Positions 26,593-35,114 of a DNA stretch of 64,000 bases are shown here, one piece after another. Source of the DNA: Streptomyces sp. RPA4-2 (lineage in GTDB: Bacteria > Actinomycetota > Actinomycetes > Streptomycetales > Streptomycetaceae); contig NZ_CP050975.2 of NCBI RefSeq assembly GCF_012273515.2, forward strand, positions 3,596,001 to 3,660,000, written 5' to 3'. Both the position numbers and the translations under genes were made by a program. The number at the start of each line of letters is the position of its first letter. The stretch's first letter is position 1. A model generated the notes under the pieces. The model did no database searches, had not been told where the DNA came from, and saw only the letters and a program-made list of their open reading frames with translations.

Positions 26593-27573
26593 ATGCTTCC
26601 TTTCGAAGAGGCCGACATCAGGGCCGCCGCGTCGGTGGCCCTGCAGCATGCGGCGGCCGGGGCGGACCCAGAACTCGACAAGGTCTACGAGCACATCAAG
26701 GCACTCGACCCTACGGGCTGCCGGTTCTCCAGGGTCCTTCGTGAGACCATCGACCAGCTGCTCAACGGCGAGGTGACCGGACGCTACGACTGGAAGACGC
26801 TCTTCAAGACCGAGAAGACTCACGCGGGAACGCTGGTAGAGATCAACTTGCAGCGTGAGTTCAAGTTCGCGGACGGCGACGCTATGGACTACCAGATCGC
26901 CGGCGTCGACGTGGACTGCAAGTACTCCCAGCAGTTCGGCGGCTGGATGATTCCACCGGAAGCGGTGGACCGCCTCTGCCTCCTGGCCTGGGCGAATGAC
27001 TACAAGTCCGTCTGGAGTATCGGCCTCGTCCGTATACGCAATGAGTGGCTGAACACCGGAAACAACCGTGATCTCAAGCTCACGATCAAGGCGGACCACC
27101 GGGACAAGATTCGGTGGTTGTGGCGCGACGAGGACCTCCCCGAGAACGTGCTCCTCCACATGGATGCTGCGGACCGTGAGGCGGTCTTCACATCGAACTC
27201 GGGCCAGCGCCGCTTGAACGAACTCTTCCGGCGCGTCCAGAAACGACGCATCGGCCGCAACGTGGTGCGCACGGTTGCCCAGCAGAAGGACTACATGAAG
27301 CGGGTCCGCGGCAACAGCGGCAGTCGGTCAGCACTGAGGGCAGAAGGCATCCTCATCATGGGTGACTCCGCCAGCCATCGAGTGATCGCCGGCCGACTCG
27401 GTCTCCCCCTCCCGGAGGAAGGCGAATTCGTCAGCGCCCGGGTGGTCACCGCAAGACCTCATCACGGGAAGGCCCTACAAGTCTCTCTAGGCGGGAACCC
27501 ATGGGTCCTGGCCCAGCCAGACGACCCGGTTGAGGCCGCCCCGGCCCTGCCTTCGCACACCGGACAGGACTGA
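26593..27573 (+). CDS. NaeI-family type II restriction endonuclease
   Basis: 326 residues. The nuclease domain carries Glu83 (TLVEINLQREF), Asp99 (GDAMDYQIAG) and Asp108-Cys-Lys110 (VDVDCKYSQ). As I recall NaeI, its catalytic residues E70, D86, D95 and K97 map to these with a constant offset of 13, and its Leu43 maps to Leu56 here. A C-terminal CAP-like DNA-binding domain follows (about 175-310). NaeI is a type IIE enzyme that cuts GCCGGC and needs a second copy of the site bound to its C-terminal domain. GAGGAG before the ATG; two bases separate it from the NgoMIV-like gene. Lower GC than the flanking chromosome. Confidence 0.92.
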   Translation: MLPFEEADIRAAASVALQHAAAGADPELDKVYEHIKALDPTGCRFSRVLRETIDQLLNGEVTGRYDWKTLFKTEKTHAGTLVEINLQREFKFADGDAMDYQIAGVDVDCKYSQQFGGWMIPPEAVDRLCLLAWANDYKSVWSIGLVRIRNEWLNTGNNRDLKLTIKADHRDKIRWLWRDEDLPENVLLHMDAADREAVFTSNSGQRRLNELFRRVQKRRIGRNVVRTVAQQKDYMKRVRGNSGSRSALRAEGILIMGDSASHRVIAGRLGLPLPEEGEFVSARVVTARPHHGKALQVSLGGNPWVLAQPDDPVEAAPALPSHTGQD

Positions 27574-27575
27574 CG

Positions 27576-28334
27576 ATGAACGCACCGTTCGCCACGGGCC
27601 TTCTCGGGTGGAAAAGGCTGGAGAAGACCGGGAATCTCGTCCCAAACAGCGCGGACTCCGACAGCAATACGTCAAAGCTGCTCGCGAGGCATGTTCTTGA
27701 GGCATTGGGGGTGGAGTCCGATGTCGTACTTCCCGGCACCCCCGACAGCCTTGGCCCCGCACTGGAACACGCCGTCTGCGATCACCTGGGAGCCGTGCTG
27801 CCTGACCTGTCTCCCGAACGGGTGTGGCACGTTGACCACAAGAAGACCGTGGCCGACTTCACGCAGTACGAGCACTTGGACAGAGTTGCCGAGGCCGTAC
27901 GCAAGAACGCCACCCTCCGTGTTGATCTGGGTCGCGATTACCTCATCAAGCCCGATGTCACCGTAGGGGTCACGCGTCCCACAGCGGAGGCCACGACCCG
28001 CCCGCGCCTGCATGCGGCAGTATCATGCAAGTGGACAATAAGGTCAGATCGCGTACAAAATGTGCGCCACGAATTCCTGCAGATGATCAGGCATCGACGT
28101 GGCCGGCTCCCCCATCTGGTGGTGGTGACCGCGGAGCCCATGCCCAGCCGCATCGCCTCAATCGCGCGGGGAACGGGAGAAGCCGACGCCATCTATCACA
28201 TCGCCTTCGACGCTCTGAAGGCCGCGGTAGCTGCCGTTGGCAGCCGCCAGCAAAGGGACGATCTCAGCGAGATCATCGAACAGGGCCGCCTTCTCCCCTA
28301 TGGAACACTGCCGCCAACTCTGTCCGGCTGGTAA
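27576..28334 (+). CDS. NgoMIV-family type II restriction endonuclease
   Basis: 252 residues. The active site follows the PD...SCK...E layout of this family: Asp127 (YLIKPDVTVG), Ser150-Cys-Lys152 (AAVSCKWTIR), Glu166 (VRHEFLQM, Lys-X13-Glu) and an upstream Glu64 (GPALEHAV). The recognition segment RSDR (156-159), which in NgoMIV contacts the CCGG core, is intact. NgoMIV is a tetrameric type IIF enzyme cutting GCCGGC. About 22 residues are missing between Asp127 and Lys152 compared with my memory of NgoMIV. It is translationally coupled to the NaeI-like gene. Outer base pair specificity needs testing. Confidence 0.92.
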   Translation: MNAPFATGLLGWKRLEKTGNLVPNSADSDSNTSKLLARHVLEALGVESDVVLPGTPDSLGPALEHAVCDHLGAVLPDLSPERVWHVDHKKTVADFTQYEHLDRVAEAVRKNATLRVDLGRDYLIKPDVTVGVTRPTAEATTRPRLHAAVSCKWTIRSDRVQNVRHEFLQMIRHRRGRLPHLVVVTAEPMPSRIASIARGTGEADAIYHIAFDALKAAVAAVGSRQQRDDLSEIIEQGRLLPYGTLPPTLSGW

Positions 28335-28344
28335 TTCACCTCAG

Positions 28345-28863
28345 ATGACTGCTCCCACCCCAGAACCAGATCCGTCACAGACCCCCTGGGTGCCGCCCGA
28401 GGGCTCATGGGCATCGTCCGCCGCACGCCGCCGCAACATGCAGGCGATCCGAAGCCGGGACACCACTCCGGAGCGCCTTGTCCGTCGGCTAGTACACGCT
28501 CAGGGCCTGCGGTACCGAGTAGCAACCCGCCCGCTCCCCGACCTTCGCCGCACCGCCGACATGGTCTTTCGGCCGGCGAAGGTGGCCGTCTTCATCGACG
28601 GCTGCTACTGGCACGGCTGCCCTGACCATTACGTCCCCCCGAAGACCAACCCTGGCTACTGGTCCGACAAAGTGGCCCGGAATATGGCCCGCGACCGCGA
28701 TACGGATGAGCGCCTACAGGCAGCTGGCTGGCTCGTCTTGCGCTTCTGGGAGCACGAATCAGCGGAAGAATGCAGCGAGATGATCTGTCACGCAGTGACA
28801 TCCAGACGTCACGCTTCGCCCGGCAGCACGCCGGACATCCCTACTGAGCAAGGGACATCTTGA
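28345..28863 (+). CDS. vsr: Very short patch repair endonuclease Vsr
   Basis: 172 residues. The family core reads NMQAIRSRDTTPERLVRR, LRRTADMVFRPAKVAVFIDG (catalytic Asp72) and CYWHGCPDHYVPPKTN, with the zinc-site Cys87, His90 and Cys92. It nicks 5' of T in T:G mismatches left by deamination of 5-methylcytosine, which fits the cytosine methyltransferase of this island. It starts 10 bp after the NgoMIV-like stop. Its 3' end overlaps the end of the convergent HTH-like gene by 23 bp. Confidence 0.93.
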   Translation: MTAPTPEPDPSQTPWVPPEGSWASSAARRRNMQAIRSRDTTPERLVRRLVHAQGLRYRVATRPLPDLRRTADMVFRPAKVAVFIDGCYWHGCPDHYVPPKTNPGYWSDKVARNMARDRDTDERLQAAGWLVLRFWEHESAEECSEMICHAVTSRRHASPGSTPDIPTEQGTS

Positions 28864-29530
28864 GCACTCGCCGGGCCATGGCGTTGTCCTCGATCTTCAT
28901 AAACTCATAGGCAATCTCCGCCAGTTGCCGCCCATCACGCCCGGTCTGCACATACCGGAGGATCACGTCGGCCTCGGAACGCAGCCCGCGCGCCCTGCAC
29001 GCGGCTACCGCATGAGCCACTTCTGCTGGGTCACCCGCCAAGCCGACATGCCGCAGGATGCCGGCGATATCCTCGGCCCTTCTGGTTTGTTTCATGTCCA
29101 GCAGGGCCACTGCCGTGGGCCAATGCCCTCGCCCGTGTTGCCGGTCCCCCTCTACTGAGGGGACCGGCAACACAAGCGCCTGGCAGCTCACGCACAGAGG
29201 CGCCGGCGGTTCACACGCCTTCCGCCATAGGCCCTCAACTTCGGCCCAGGCGACCGGCATAGAGGTCTCCTTCGCCCGCGCGACGGCTTCCGCCAGGTCG
29301 TAGAGCGCGCGGACCACCGCCCGCTTAGGCCTGCGTATACGTGCATTGAGCAGATCGGAGAGTGCACTCGCTGAAGCGTCACAGCCACAATTGCGCTTCT
29401 CCAGGGCCTCATGCGTCTGCCTCAGCGACAGTCCGACCACAGCCATCAGACCGCGCAAGGCCCCGGCGAGGGCCCTTCTCTCATCCGGAATTTCCGGATC
29501 CAGTTCCCTGAAGCGACCCGGTCGCGGCAC
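28841..29530 (-). CDS. Hypothetical helix-rich regulator-like protein
   Basis: 229 residues from a GTG with a perfect GAAGGAG five bases upstream; longer ATG extensions have no such site. The N-terminal half (about 20-90) looks like a divergent XRE-type helix-turn-helix (LRGLMAVVGLSLRQTHEAL, ALSDLLNARIRRPKR). The C-terminal half is helical and repeat-like (RRAEDIAGILRHVGLAGD, SEADVILRYVQTGRDG). Cys pairs (CVSC in the middle) may bind metal. It is on the strand opposite to the nucleases and could be the control protein of the island, but this is inference. Confidence 0.65.
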   Translation of the reverse strand: MPRPGRFRELDPEIPDERRALAGALRGLMAVVGLSLRQTHEALEKRNCGCDASASALSDLLNARIRRPKRAVVRALYDLAEAVARAKETSMPVAWAEVEGLWRKACEPPAPLCVSCQALVLPVPSVEGDRQHGRGHWPTAVALLDMKQTRRAEDIAGILRHVGLAGDPAEVAHAVAACRARGLRSEADVILRYVQTGRDGRQLAEIAYEFMKIEDNAMARRVLKMSLAQ

Positions 29531-29758
29531 GCCAGCTCCTTCTGTCCTCACCGCACGGAAGACAACAGTCTTTGACAACAGTGTCCCGCCACCCATCCCC
29601 AACAGGCGCCTCATCTATGTCCGGATACTCATCTGGACACTCCATCACTTCCGTTTCGGGCAGACATGGAGTTCTGTTGTGTCCAACGGGCCACCGTCAG
29701 GCATCAACCGTCCTGACATGCAGTCGGGCTGGCCCACTCAGGCTCTGCGAGGTGGCAG

Positions 29759-30436
29759 ATGAGCACGGCCTTGCCTTCATGGCAGGACAGCAAACTGGGC
29801 ACGATGAAGCGCGCTGCACTCTGGCTCGTCCAAGTGGTCGGTGAAGAGAACGTCTTTACCAAGGCGGAGCTCCGCGAAGCCTTTCCAGATGTGGCACAGA
29901 TCGACCGCCGCATGCGAGATCTCCGCGATTTCGGATGGAAGATCGACACCAAGCGCGAGGACATCGACCTCGACGCCAACGAACAGCGCTATGTGCAGCG
30001 CGGCGAGCCCGTCTGGGAGCCCGGCCGCGGGACCCGGCCCAAGAGCGCGATAACGGTGAACCAACGCCGCGAGCTGCTGGCCATCTACAACCACAAGTGC
30101 AGTTCGTGTGGTGCTACCCCCGGAGACGCCTACGCCGACTCGGAGGTCACAGCTCAGCTCGACGTGGCCAAGCGCGAAGTGCTGTTGCCGGACGGTACGA
30201 AGGCACTCCAGTACGTCGTCGAGTGCAACCGCTGCCGTGTCGGCGGCATCGGTGCCACGTACGACGTTTCGGCGTTGCTCTCCGAGGCCACGTCGCTGCC
30301 CTCATTCGAACTCGACATCCTGAAGACCTGGCTCAAGCGGGACGCCCGGGCGTTCAGCTCTGTCGAAGACATCTGGGCGAAGTACCGCGCACTGCCGGTT
30401 GAGGCACGCGAAGCCTTCCGTGACGGCCTGAACTAG
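29759..30436 (+). CDS. Winged-helix plus zinc-cluster protein, degenerate HNH-like
   Basis: 225 residues. The N-terminal 65 residues suggest a winged helix (VFTKAELREAFPDVAQIDRRMRDL). The middle has two Cys pairs, CSSCGATPG (about 118-126) and CNRCRVGG (about 158-165), arranged as in HNH nucleases, but the catalytic His pair is absent (QLDVAKRE where HNH would have a DH motif). So it may bind DNA or zinc without cutting. GAGGTGG precedes the ATG. It heads a run of three same-strand genes with the ParB-like and helicase genes. Confidence 0.6.
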   Translation: MSTALPSWQDSKLGTMKRAALWLVQVVGEENVFTKAELREAFPDVAQIDRRMRDLRDFGWKIDTKREDIDLDANEQRYVQRGEPVWEPGRGTRPKSAITVNQRRELLAIYNHKCSSCGATPGDAYADSEVTAQLDVAKREVLLPDGTKALQYVVECNRCRVGGIGATYDVSALLSEATSLPSFELDILKTWLKRDARAFSSVEDIWAKYRALPVEAREAFRDGLN

Positions 30437-30510
30437 GCCTCTTCGGGTCCCTTGCCGGCCTCGGGCCACCCATCAGTCCCCACAGCTCACTCCAGCTATG
30501 AGAGGTACCA

Positions 30511-31926
30511 ATGCCGACGGACTTCGGCGTCCCCCCGCTCGCGGATGAGAACCGCACCCTGGTCGAACAGCGGCTCCAGGACGCGCGCACCGGCGACGCA
30601 GTACCCGAAACACTCCGGGTGGAGTTCCGGGGCCGCCCTATCCACGTCGAAGTCATCGACATGCCGGTCGACCAGCTCTCCTACAACCCCGCAACGCACA
30701 GGATCAGTGCGCAACGTGCTTATGACCCGGTGCAGGAAGAGGAACTGACGAAAGATCCCTGGTCGGACGCAGGTCAGAGCTATCTGCATCACCTGCTGAC
30801 AGCAACGCCGTCTGACCCGCACCAGCGCGACCCGGACTTCGACAAGCTGCAGGAGAGCCTTCGCGAACACCGCCAGAACGAGCCGGGACTCATCTCCCGT
30901 GAAGGTGTTCTCGTCAACGGCAACACCCGCCGAGCCGCTCTGAAGGAACTGGGTGTCCAATCCATCCGCGTGGGTGTGCTGCCGGCCAGCTGTACCTGGG
31001 ACGATATCCGTTCAGTCGAACTATCCTTGCAGCTCAGGCCGGACCGACGGCGCGAGTACTCCTACATCAACCAACTGATGGCCATTGAGGAGCAGATCCG
31101 CCTCGGACTGCCCCTAGCCGCCATCGCCAAGCTGTTTCACACGTCAACGCCGGCACTGGACCGGGATACATGGGTTCTCGGGCAGTTGCGCGACCTGGTC
31201 AAGCGCAGCGAGCACGGCCGGATCAAACTGCGCCTCATGGACTTCGAGGACGCTAAGGAGAGCTTCGCCGAGCTGTACCGGACGTACATCAAGGAGAAAG
31301 CCAAAGATAAACAGAAGGCCGACACCCTTCTTGAATACCGGCTGGCAGCCATTGCCCTCGATTTCGCCAAGACCGACATCCGCAGCATCCGCACCGACTT
31401 CCGGGAAAAACACCTGGAACGCCGCTTGCCCGAAGGTCCCCACACCGCGGTCCCGGAGCCGCCGAAGGCCGTCTCCATCCCTGGCCTTAATCGTTCCCTA
31501 CCGGCACCAAGTTCCGAAACGGCCGTTGCCCGCGCCCTCACTGACATGCTCCTCAGGGCAAAAGCGACACAGAAGTCCGCGACCACAGCAACCGTTGAAG
31601 AGCTCACTGAAGCCAACCGTTCTGTGTCCGTACTGAAAGGCGCCTTCGAGGAGTCGATCCATTCCGCTCACAAGGCGATCCGCGACCGGAAGAAGCGGCT
31701 AGCGGCCCCCGACCGTGTCAATGCAGCAGTTGAGGAACTTCAGCAGTGCGCCACTGACCTGGTACTAGCGCGAGGCAACAACAGCCTGGACGAGGGTGCA
31801 TTCGACGACACGCTGGTCGCGCTCAGGCAGGCACTGACCAAGGTGTCAGCCGAGGCCTCAAAGAGCATCCAACTCCCGGGCGAGGGCCTGTCGTGGCTGC
31901 GTGAAGCCCTGGGAATCCAGCGATGA
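30511..31926 (+). CDS. ParB/sulfiredoxin-fold N-terminal domain protein
   Basis: 471 residues. The ParB-like signature is ISREGVLVNGNTRRAALKELG (shortened here; about residues 127-146), followed by a helical region with an HTH-like stretch (LPLAAIAKLFHTS). The C-terminal half is coiled and basic (RDRKKRLAAPDRVNAAVEEL). Some ParB-fold proteins are nucleases or NTPases in defence islands rather than chromosome-partition proteins, and no parA is nearby. ATGA overlap with the helicase gene shows coupling. Likely partner of that helicase. Confidence 0.75.
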   Translation: MPTDFGVPPLADENRTLVEQRLQDARTGDAVPETLRVEFRGRPIHVEVIDMPVDQLSYNPATHRISAQRAYDPVQEEELTKDPWSDAGQSYLHHLLTATPSDPHQRDPDFDKLQESLREHRQNEPGLISREGVLVNGNTRRAALKELGVQSIRVGVLPASCTWDDIRSVELSLQLRPDRRREYSYINQLMAIEEQIRLGLPLAAIAKLFHTSTPALDRDTWVLGQLRDLVKRSEHGRIKLRLMDFEDAKESFAELYRTYIKEKAKDKQKADTLLEYRLAAIALDFAKTDIRSIRTDFREKHLERRLPEGPHTAVPEPPKAVSIPGLNRSLPAPSSETAVARALTDMLLRAKATQKSATTATVEELTEANRSVSVLKGAFEESIHSAHKAIRDRKKRLAAPDRVNAAVEELQQCATDLVLARGNNSLDEGAFDDTLVALRQALTKVSAEASKSIQLPGEGLSWLREALGIQR

Positions 31927-33752
31927 CCCACTCTGGTCTTCCCTCTCTCCGCATCACCTTCAACGTCACGCGCACGCGTGCGGTACTCCGCGCGCGCCCA
32001 GGGCTGGAAGGAGACTTCGGAATGCTGGCCACGCGGGTGACTCCGGGTGGCCAACGGGGCCCACTGACGTCCGAGGCCGATCTGGACAGTTTCCTGTCCT
32101 CCATTGGTGAGCTGGCGGACTGGCCCCACGCGGATGTCGAGTGGGAACCTGAGCTGGCCAGTCTCGTCACGGGTGTTCTCGACGACTCCGAAACCGTGCA
32201 AGCCCGGCTCAGCTCACCGCCTGCCGACGGCCGGCAGGCGCCGCTCGCGCCAGAGGACGTCCCTACCCTGCTAGGCACAGGGTGGCAGGCAGACCTCACT
32301 TCATTCCAGCTCCGGGATACCGGGGAGCTGTTGTCCCTGGGCCACGGTGCGAACTTCAGTGTTCCAGGGGCCGGCAAGACTCGCACGGCACTGGCAGTGT
32401 TCAGCGCCCTCCGTGAGCGAGGCGAAGTCCGGCGTCTTCTCGTCGTCTGTCCCAAATCAGCATACGAATCCTGGCAATTCGAGGGGAACGCCTGCTTCAA
32501 GGAACCCCTGCCGACTTCCGTGATGGACAACGGATCCCTCGGCCCCGAAGCTGAAGTCGTCCTGGTCAACTACGAGAGGCTGTCCGGCTCCGTCAGCCGT
32601 CTTGCAGAGTGGCTGCGCACGACACCGGCGATGTTGGTGCTCGACGAAGCGCACCGCATGAAACTCGGAGCCCGCGGCGCATACGGTGCTGCCTGTCTGT
32701 CTCTTGGGCCGCTGGCTCGACGGCGTCTCATTCTCACCGGGACGCCAGCTCCCAACGGCGCCCGTGATTTGGAAAGCCTGCTCTCATTCGTATGGCCAGG
32801 ACGGGGCAAGCAGCTCGTCGTCGAAGCTGTCAGCGGTGGTGATCTCGCTTACGCGAGCCAGGCTCTGCGTCCGCTGTTCACTCGGACAACGAAGAAGGAG
32901 CTGGGCCTTCCTCCATTTGAACCCCTAGTCCGCTACGTCGAACTTCCCCCGCTGCACCGTGAGTTGTACGACGCACTCAAGGGGGACCCGTCCACTCGCC
33001 GAGGTGACCTGGCTTCTCTCGGCAAGGCAGCAATGCGCGTACTGATGGCTGCCATCAGCCCGGCTTTGCTGGCTCCGAGCGACAACCGGTACGGCCCGCT
33101 TGTCTTTCAGCTGCCAGCGCTTGACGTCTCGGATAGCGACTCATTGCATACGCTGCTCCAGCGGCTTCCTCAGCATGAGCTCTCACCCAAGTACGCGGAA
33201 ACCGTTCGAATCGTCGCAAGGAACGCGCGGGCCGGTCGCAAGACACTGGTCTGGACTGGGTTCATCCGAAGTCAGAAAACCCTAGAGGACCTACTGGCAC
33301 CGCATGCCCCGGCTTCCATTTACGGTGCCACCCCGAACCAGGACCGGGTAGCTGAGCTCAGCCGCTTCCGTGAGGACCCGTCATGCATGGTCCTGATCTC
33401 CAATCCCGCGACCCTTGGTGAAGGCATCAGCCTTCACCAGGTCTGTCATGACGCCGTATACGTGGACCGCGACTTCATGGCTGGCCGATTCCTCCAGAGC
33501 CTTGACCGCATTCACCGGCTGGGGCTGCCTCCAGGCACCGAGACACGCGTGACCGTCCTGGCGGCCCGGGGCACGATCGATGAAATCGTCGCCATGCGTC
33601 TCGAAAAGAAGCTGCATTTTCTGGGCAGCGTGCTCGACGACCCTGCGGTGCGCCAGCTCGGCGATCTCCAAGAGGAGGAGACCACGGGCCTGGGCATGGA
33701 CGCCGATGACATCCATGCCCTCCTCGCGCACTTGGACAGCCGGTTCCCATGA
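31923..33752 (+). CDS. SNF2-type DEAH helicase/translocase
   Basis: 609 residues. Motif I is NFSVPGAGKTRTALAVF (about 145-161), motif II LDEAHRMKLG (about 239-248), motif III ILTGTPAPNG (about 269-278), motif V-like LISNPATLGEGISLHQ and motif VI FLQSLDRIHRLGLP (about 520-533). The first 130 residues are unlike known domains and may contact the ParB-like protein. SNF2 enzymes translocate on duplex DNA and recur in multi-gene restriction systems. Convergent with the methyltransferase gene, 57 bp apart. Confidence 0.87.
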   Translation: MTHSGLPSLRITFNVTRTRAVLRARPGLEGDFGMLATRVTPGGQRGPLTSEADLDSFLSSIGELADWPHADVEWEPELASLVTGVLDDSETVQARLSSPPADGRQAPLAPEDVPTLLGTGWQADLTSFQLRDTGELLSLGHGANFSVPGAGKTRTALAVFSALRERGEVRRLLVVCPKSAYESWQFEGNACFKEPLPTSVMDNGSLGPEAEVVLVNYERLSGSVSRLAEWLRTTPAMLVLDEAHRMKLGARGAYGAACLSLGPLARRRLILTGTPAPNGARDLESLLSFVWPGRGKQLVVEAVSGGDLAYASQALRPLFTRTTKKELGLPPFEPLVRYVELPPLHRELYDALKGDPSTRRGDLASLGKAAMRVLMAAISPALLAPSDNRYGPLVFQLPALDVSDSDSLHTLLQRLPQHELSPKYAETVRIVARNARAGRKTLVWTGFIRSQKTLEDLLAPHAPASIYGATPNQDRVAELSRFREDPSCMVLISNPATLGEGISLHQVCHDAVYVDRDFMAGRFLQSLDRIHRLGLPPGTETRVTVLAARGTIDEIVAMRLEKKLHFLGSVLDDPAVRQLGDLQEEETTGLGMDADDIHALLAHLDSRFP

Positions 33753-33809
33753 AGGGTGGCTGACGTGTGAGGCCGCCCCGGCGCGCCCACTTTCCTCAGC
33801 CACCCTCAT

Positions 33810-34940
33810 TCACTGACTGGTACCACGCTTGCGGTCAGCCTTGAGTACCTCGATGATCGACTCACCGACAGCCTGCGCGACAGGCGGCGGAAACGCGTTC
33901 CCGACCTGCCGGTACTGGGCCGTCTTGCCTCCCGTGAATTCCCAATACGTCGGAAACCCCTGAATGATCGCGGCCTGGCGAACCGTGAGCATGGGGCCTT
34001 CGGTACCGAACAGATCGCGATTCTCAGTGCCGGTCTCCTCACCGTTCACTGGCGCGTTGGCCACGCCCATGCCCGAGACCCCCAGCACTCCCCATGCCTT
34101 CTTAGCCCGGCTGGGGCCAAGATCGGCGCCCCCGTGCTTCTTAGAACCGCCCACAAGCGTGGGAGCCACGCCCTTTTTTGCCGCATCCATCCATTTTTCG
34201 AACACCCGGTCCGCTTGAGCCTCCCGAGGCCCTCCCCTAAACGGCTTGATGCGCTCTTCCATCGTTTCCTCAAGCGCATCGAAGACGTTGACCCTCTCGG
34301 CACTGGGCGTGGGGGCTTCGTACTTCAGGTCCTTGAGCACGTCCTTCCGGAAGGCGACGAGGATGGAACGGGGCCGGAGCTGCGGAACCCCGAACTCCTC
34401 CGCCTTGTAGACCTCCCACCCCACAACCTCATAGCCGGACAGCCCGTCGCCATCGGGCTCCATGCCCTCAAGGCTGGCCTGGATCCGTGACCTGTAGTCG
34501 TCGAACTTGGCGTCCATGAGGCCACGGACGTTCTCGATCATCACGGCCCGGGGGCGGATGAGTTCGGCCAGCTCCAGGATGCGCGGGAAGAGATCACGCT
34601 CATCGTCCTCGCCAAGCTGCTTACCAGCGTGAGAGAAAGGCGGGCACGGAACGCCGCCGGCGAGCAGGTCAACCTCTCCCCGCCGATAAAGGCCAGCACT
34701 CTTCTTCAGGTCACGCCCGGGGTCGAACTCAAGTACGTCTTTGCAGAGAACATCGCAGTTGCCGCGCTCCCATTCCCACTTCGGGTGCACCTCGATGTTT
34801 TCACGCAGGGTCGCCGCCGCATACTTGTCGATCTCGACGAGGGCAAGATGCCTGAAACCGGCCAAGTGCAGTCCGATCGCCTGTCCGCCAGCGCCAGCAC
34901 AGATCTCGATCGACGTGTAGCCCCGGTCAGTCTCGGTCAT
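33810..34940 (-). CDS. DNA (cytosine-5-)-methyltransferase
   Basis: 376 residues. Motif I EICAGAGGQAIGLHLAG (12-28), catalytic motif IV GGVPCPPFSHAG with Cys99, motif VI VMIENVRGL, motif VIII PQLRPRSILV, a target-recognition region (about 200-310), motif IX TVRQAAIIQGFP and motif X QVGNAFPPPVAQAVG are all present and in order. As the only methyltransferase beside two GCCGGC-type nucleases it should protect that site, giving 5-methylcytosine; this is predicted, not shown. GGAGAGG precedes the ATG. Transcribed away from the nucleases, so it can be expressed on its own first. Confidence 0.93.
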   Translation of the reverse strand: MTETDRGYTSIEICAGAGGQAIGLHLAGFRHLALVEIDKYAAATLRENIEVHPKWEWERGNCDVLCKDVLEFDPGRDLKKSAGLYRRGEVDLLAGGVPCPPFSHAGKQLGEDDERDLFPRILELAELIRPRAVMIENVRGLMDAKFDDYRSRIQASLEGMEPDGDGLSGYEVVGWEVYKAEEFGVPQLRPRSILVAFRKDVLKDLKYEAPTPSAERVNVFDALEETMEERIKPFRGGPREAQADRVFEKWMDAAKKGVAPTLVGGSKKHGGADLGPSRAKKAWGVLGVSGMGVANAPVNGEETGTENRDLFGTEGPMLTVRQAAIIQGFPTYWEFTGGKTAQYRQVGNAFPPPVAQAVGESIIEVLKADRKRGTSQ

Positions 34941-35114
34941 GACCTCTCCTCTTGCACGAATTCCAGTGACGCCTCACACAGCAGCCATCACAGAGGGTGA
35001 CACGACCCACTGACATTGCGACTCGGCACGGCGGCATACACCAGTGTGCGGCATCCCCTGGGACGCCTTGGTCCCCAACAGCACGGCTATTTCGAATGCT
35101 CGTACGATACCGCT

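Noticed and set aside
30511..31926. Chromosome or plasmid partition ParB
   Set aside because: No ParA gene or parS-like repeats nearby, and it is coupled to a SNF2 helicase.
21927..34940. DISARM or BREX system
   Set aside because: No DrmB, DrmC, PglX, PglZ or BrxC-like proteins are present; only the general helicase-plus-methyltransferase theme is shared.
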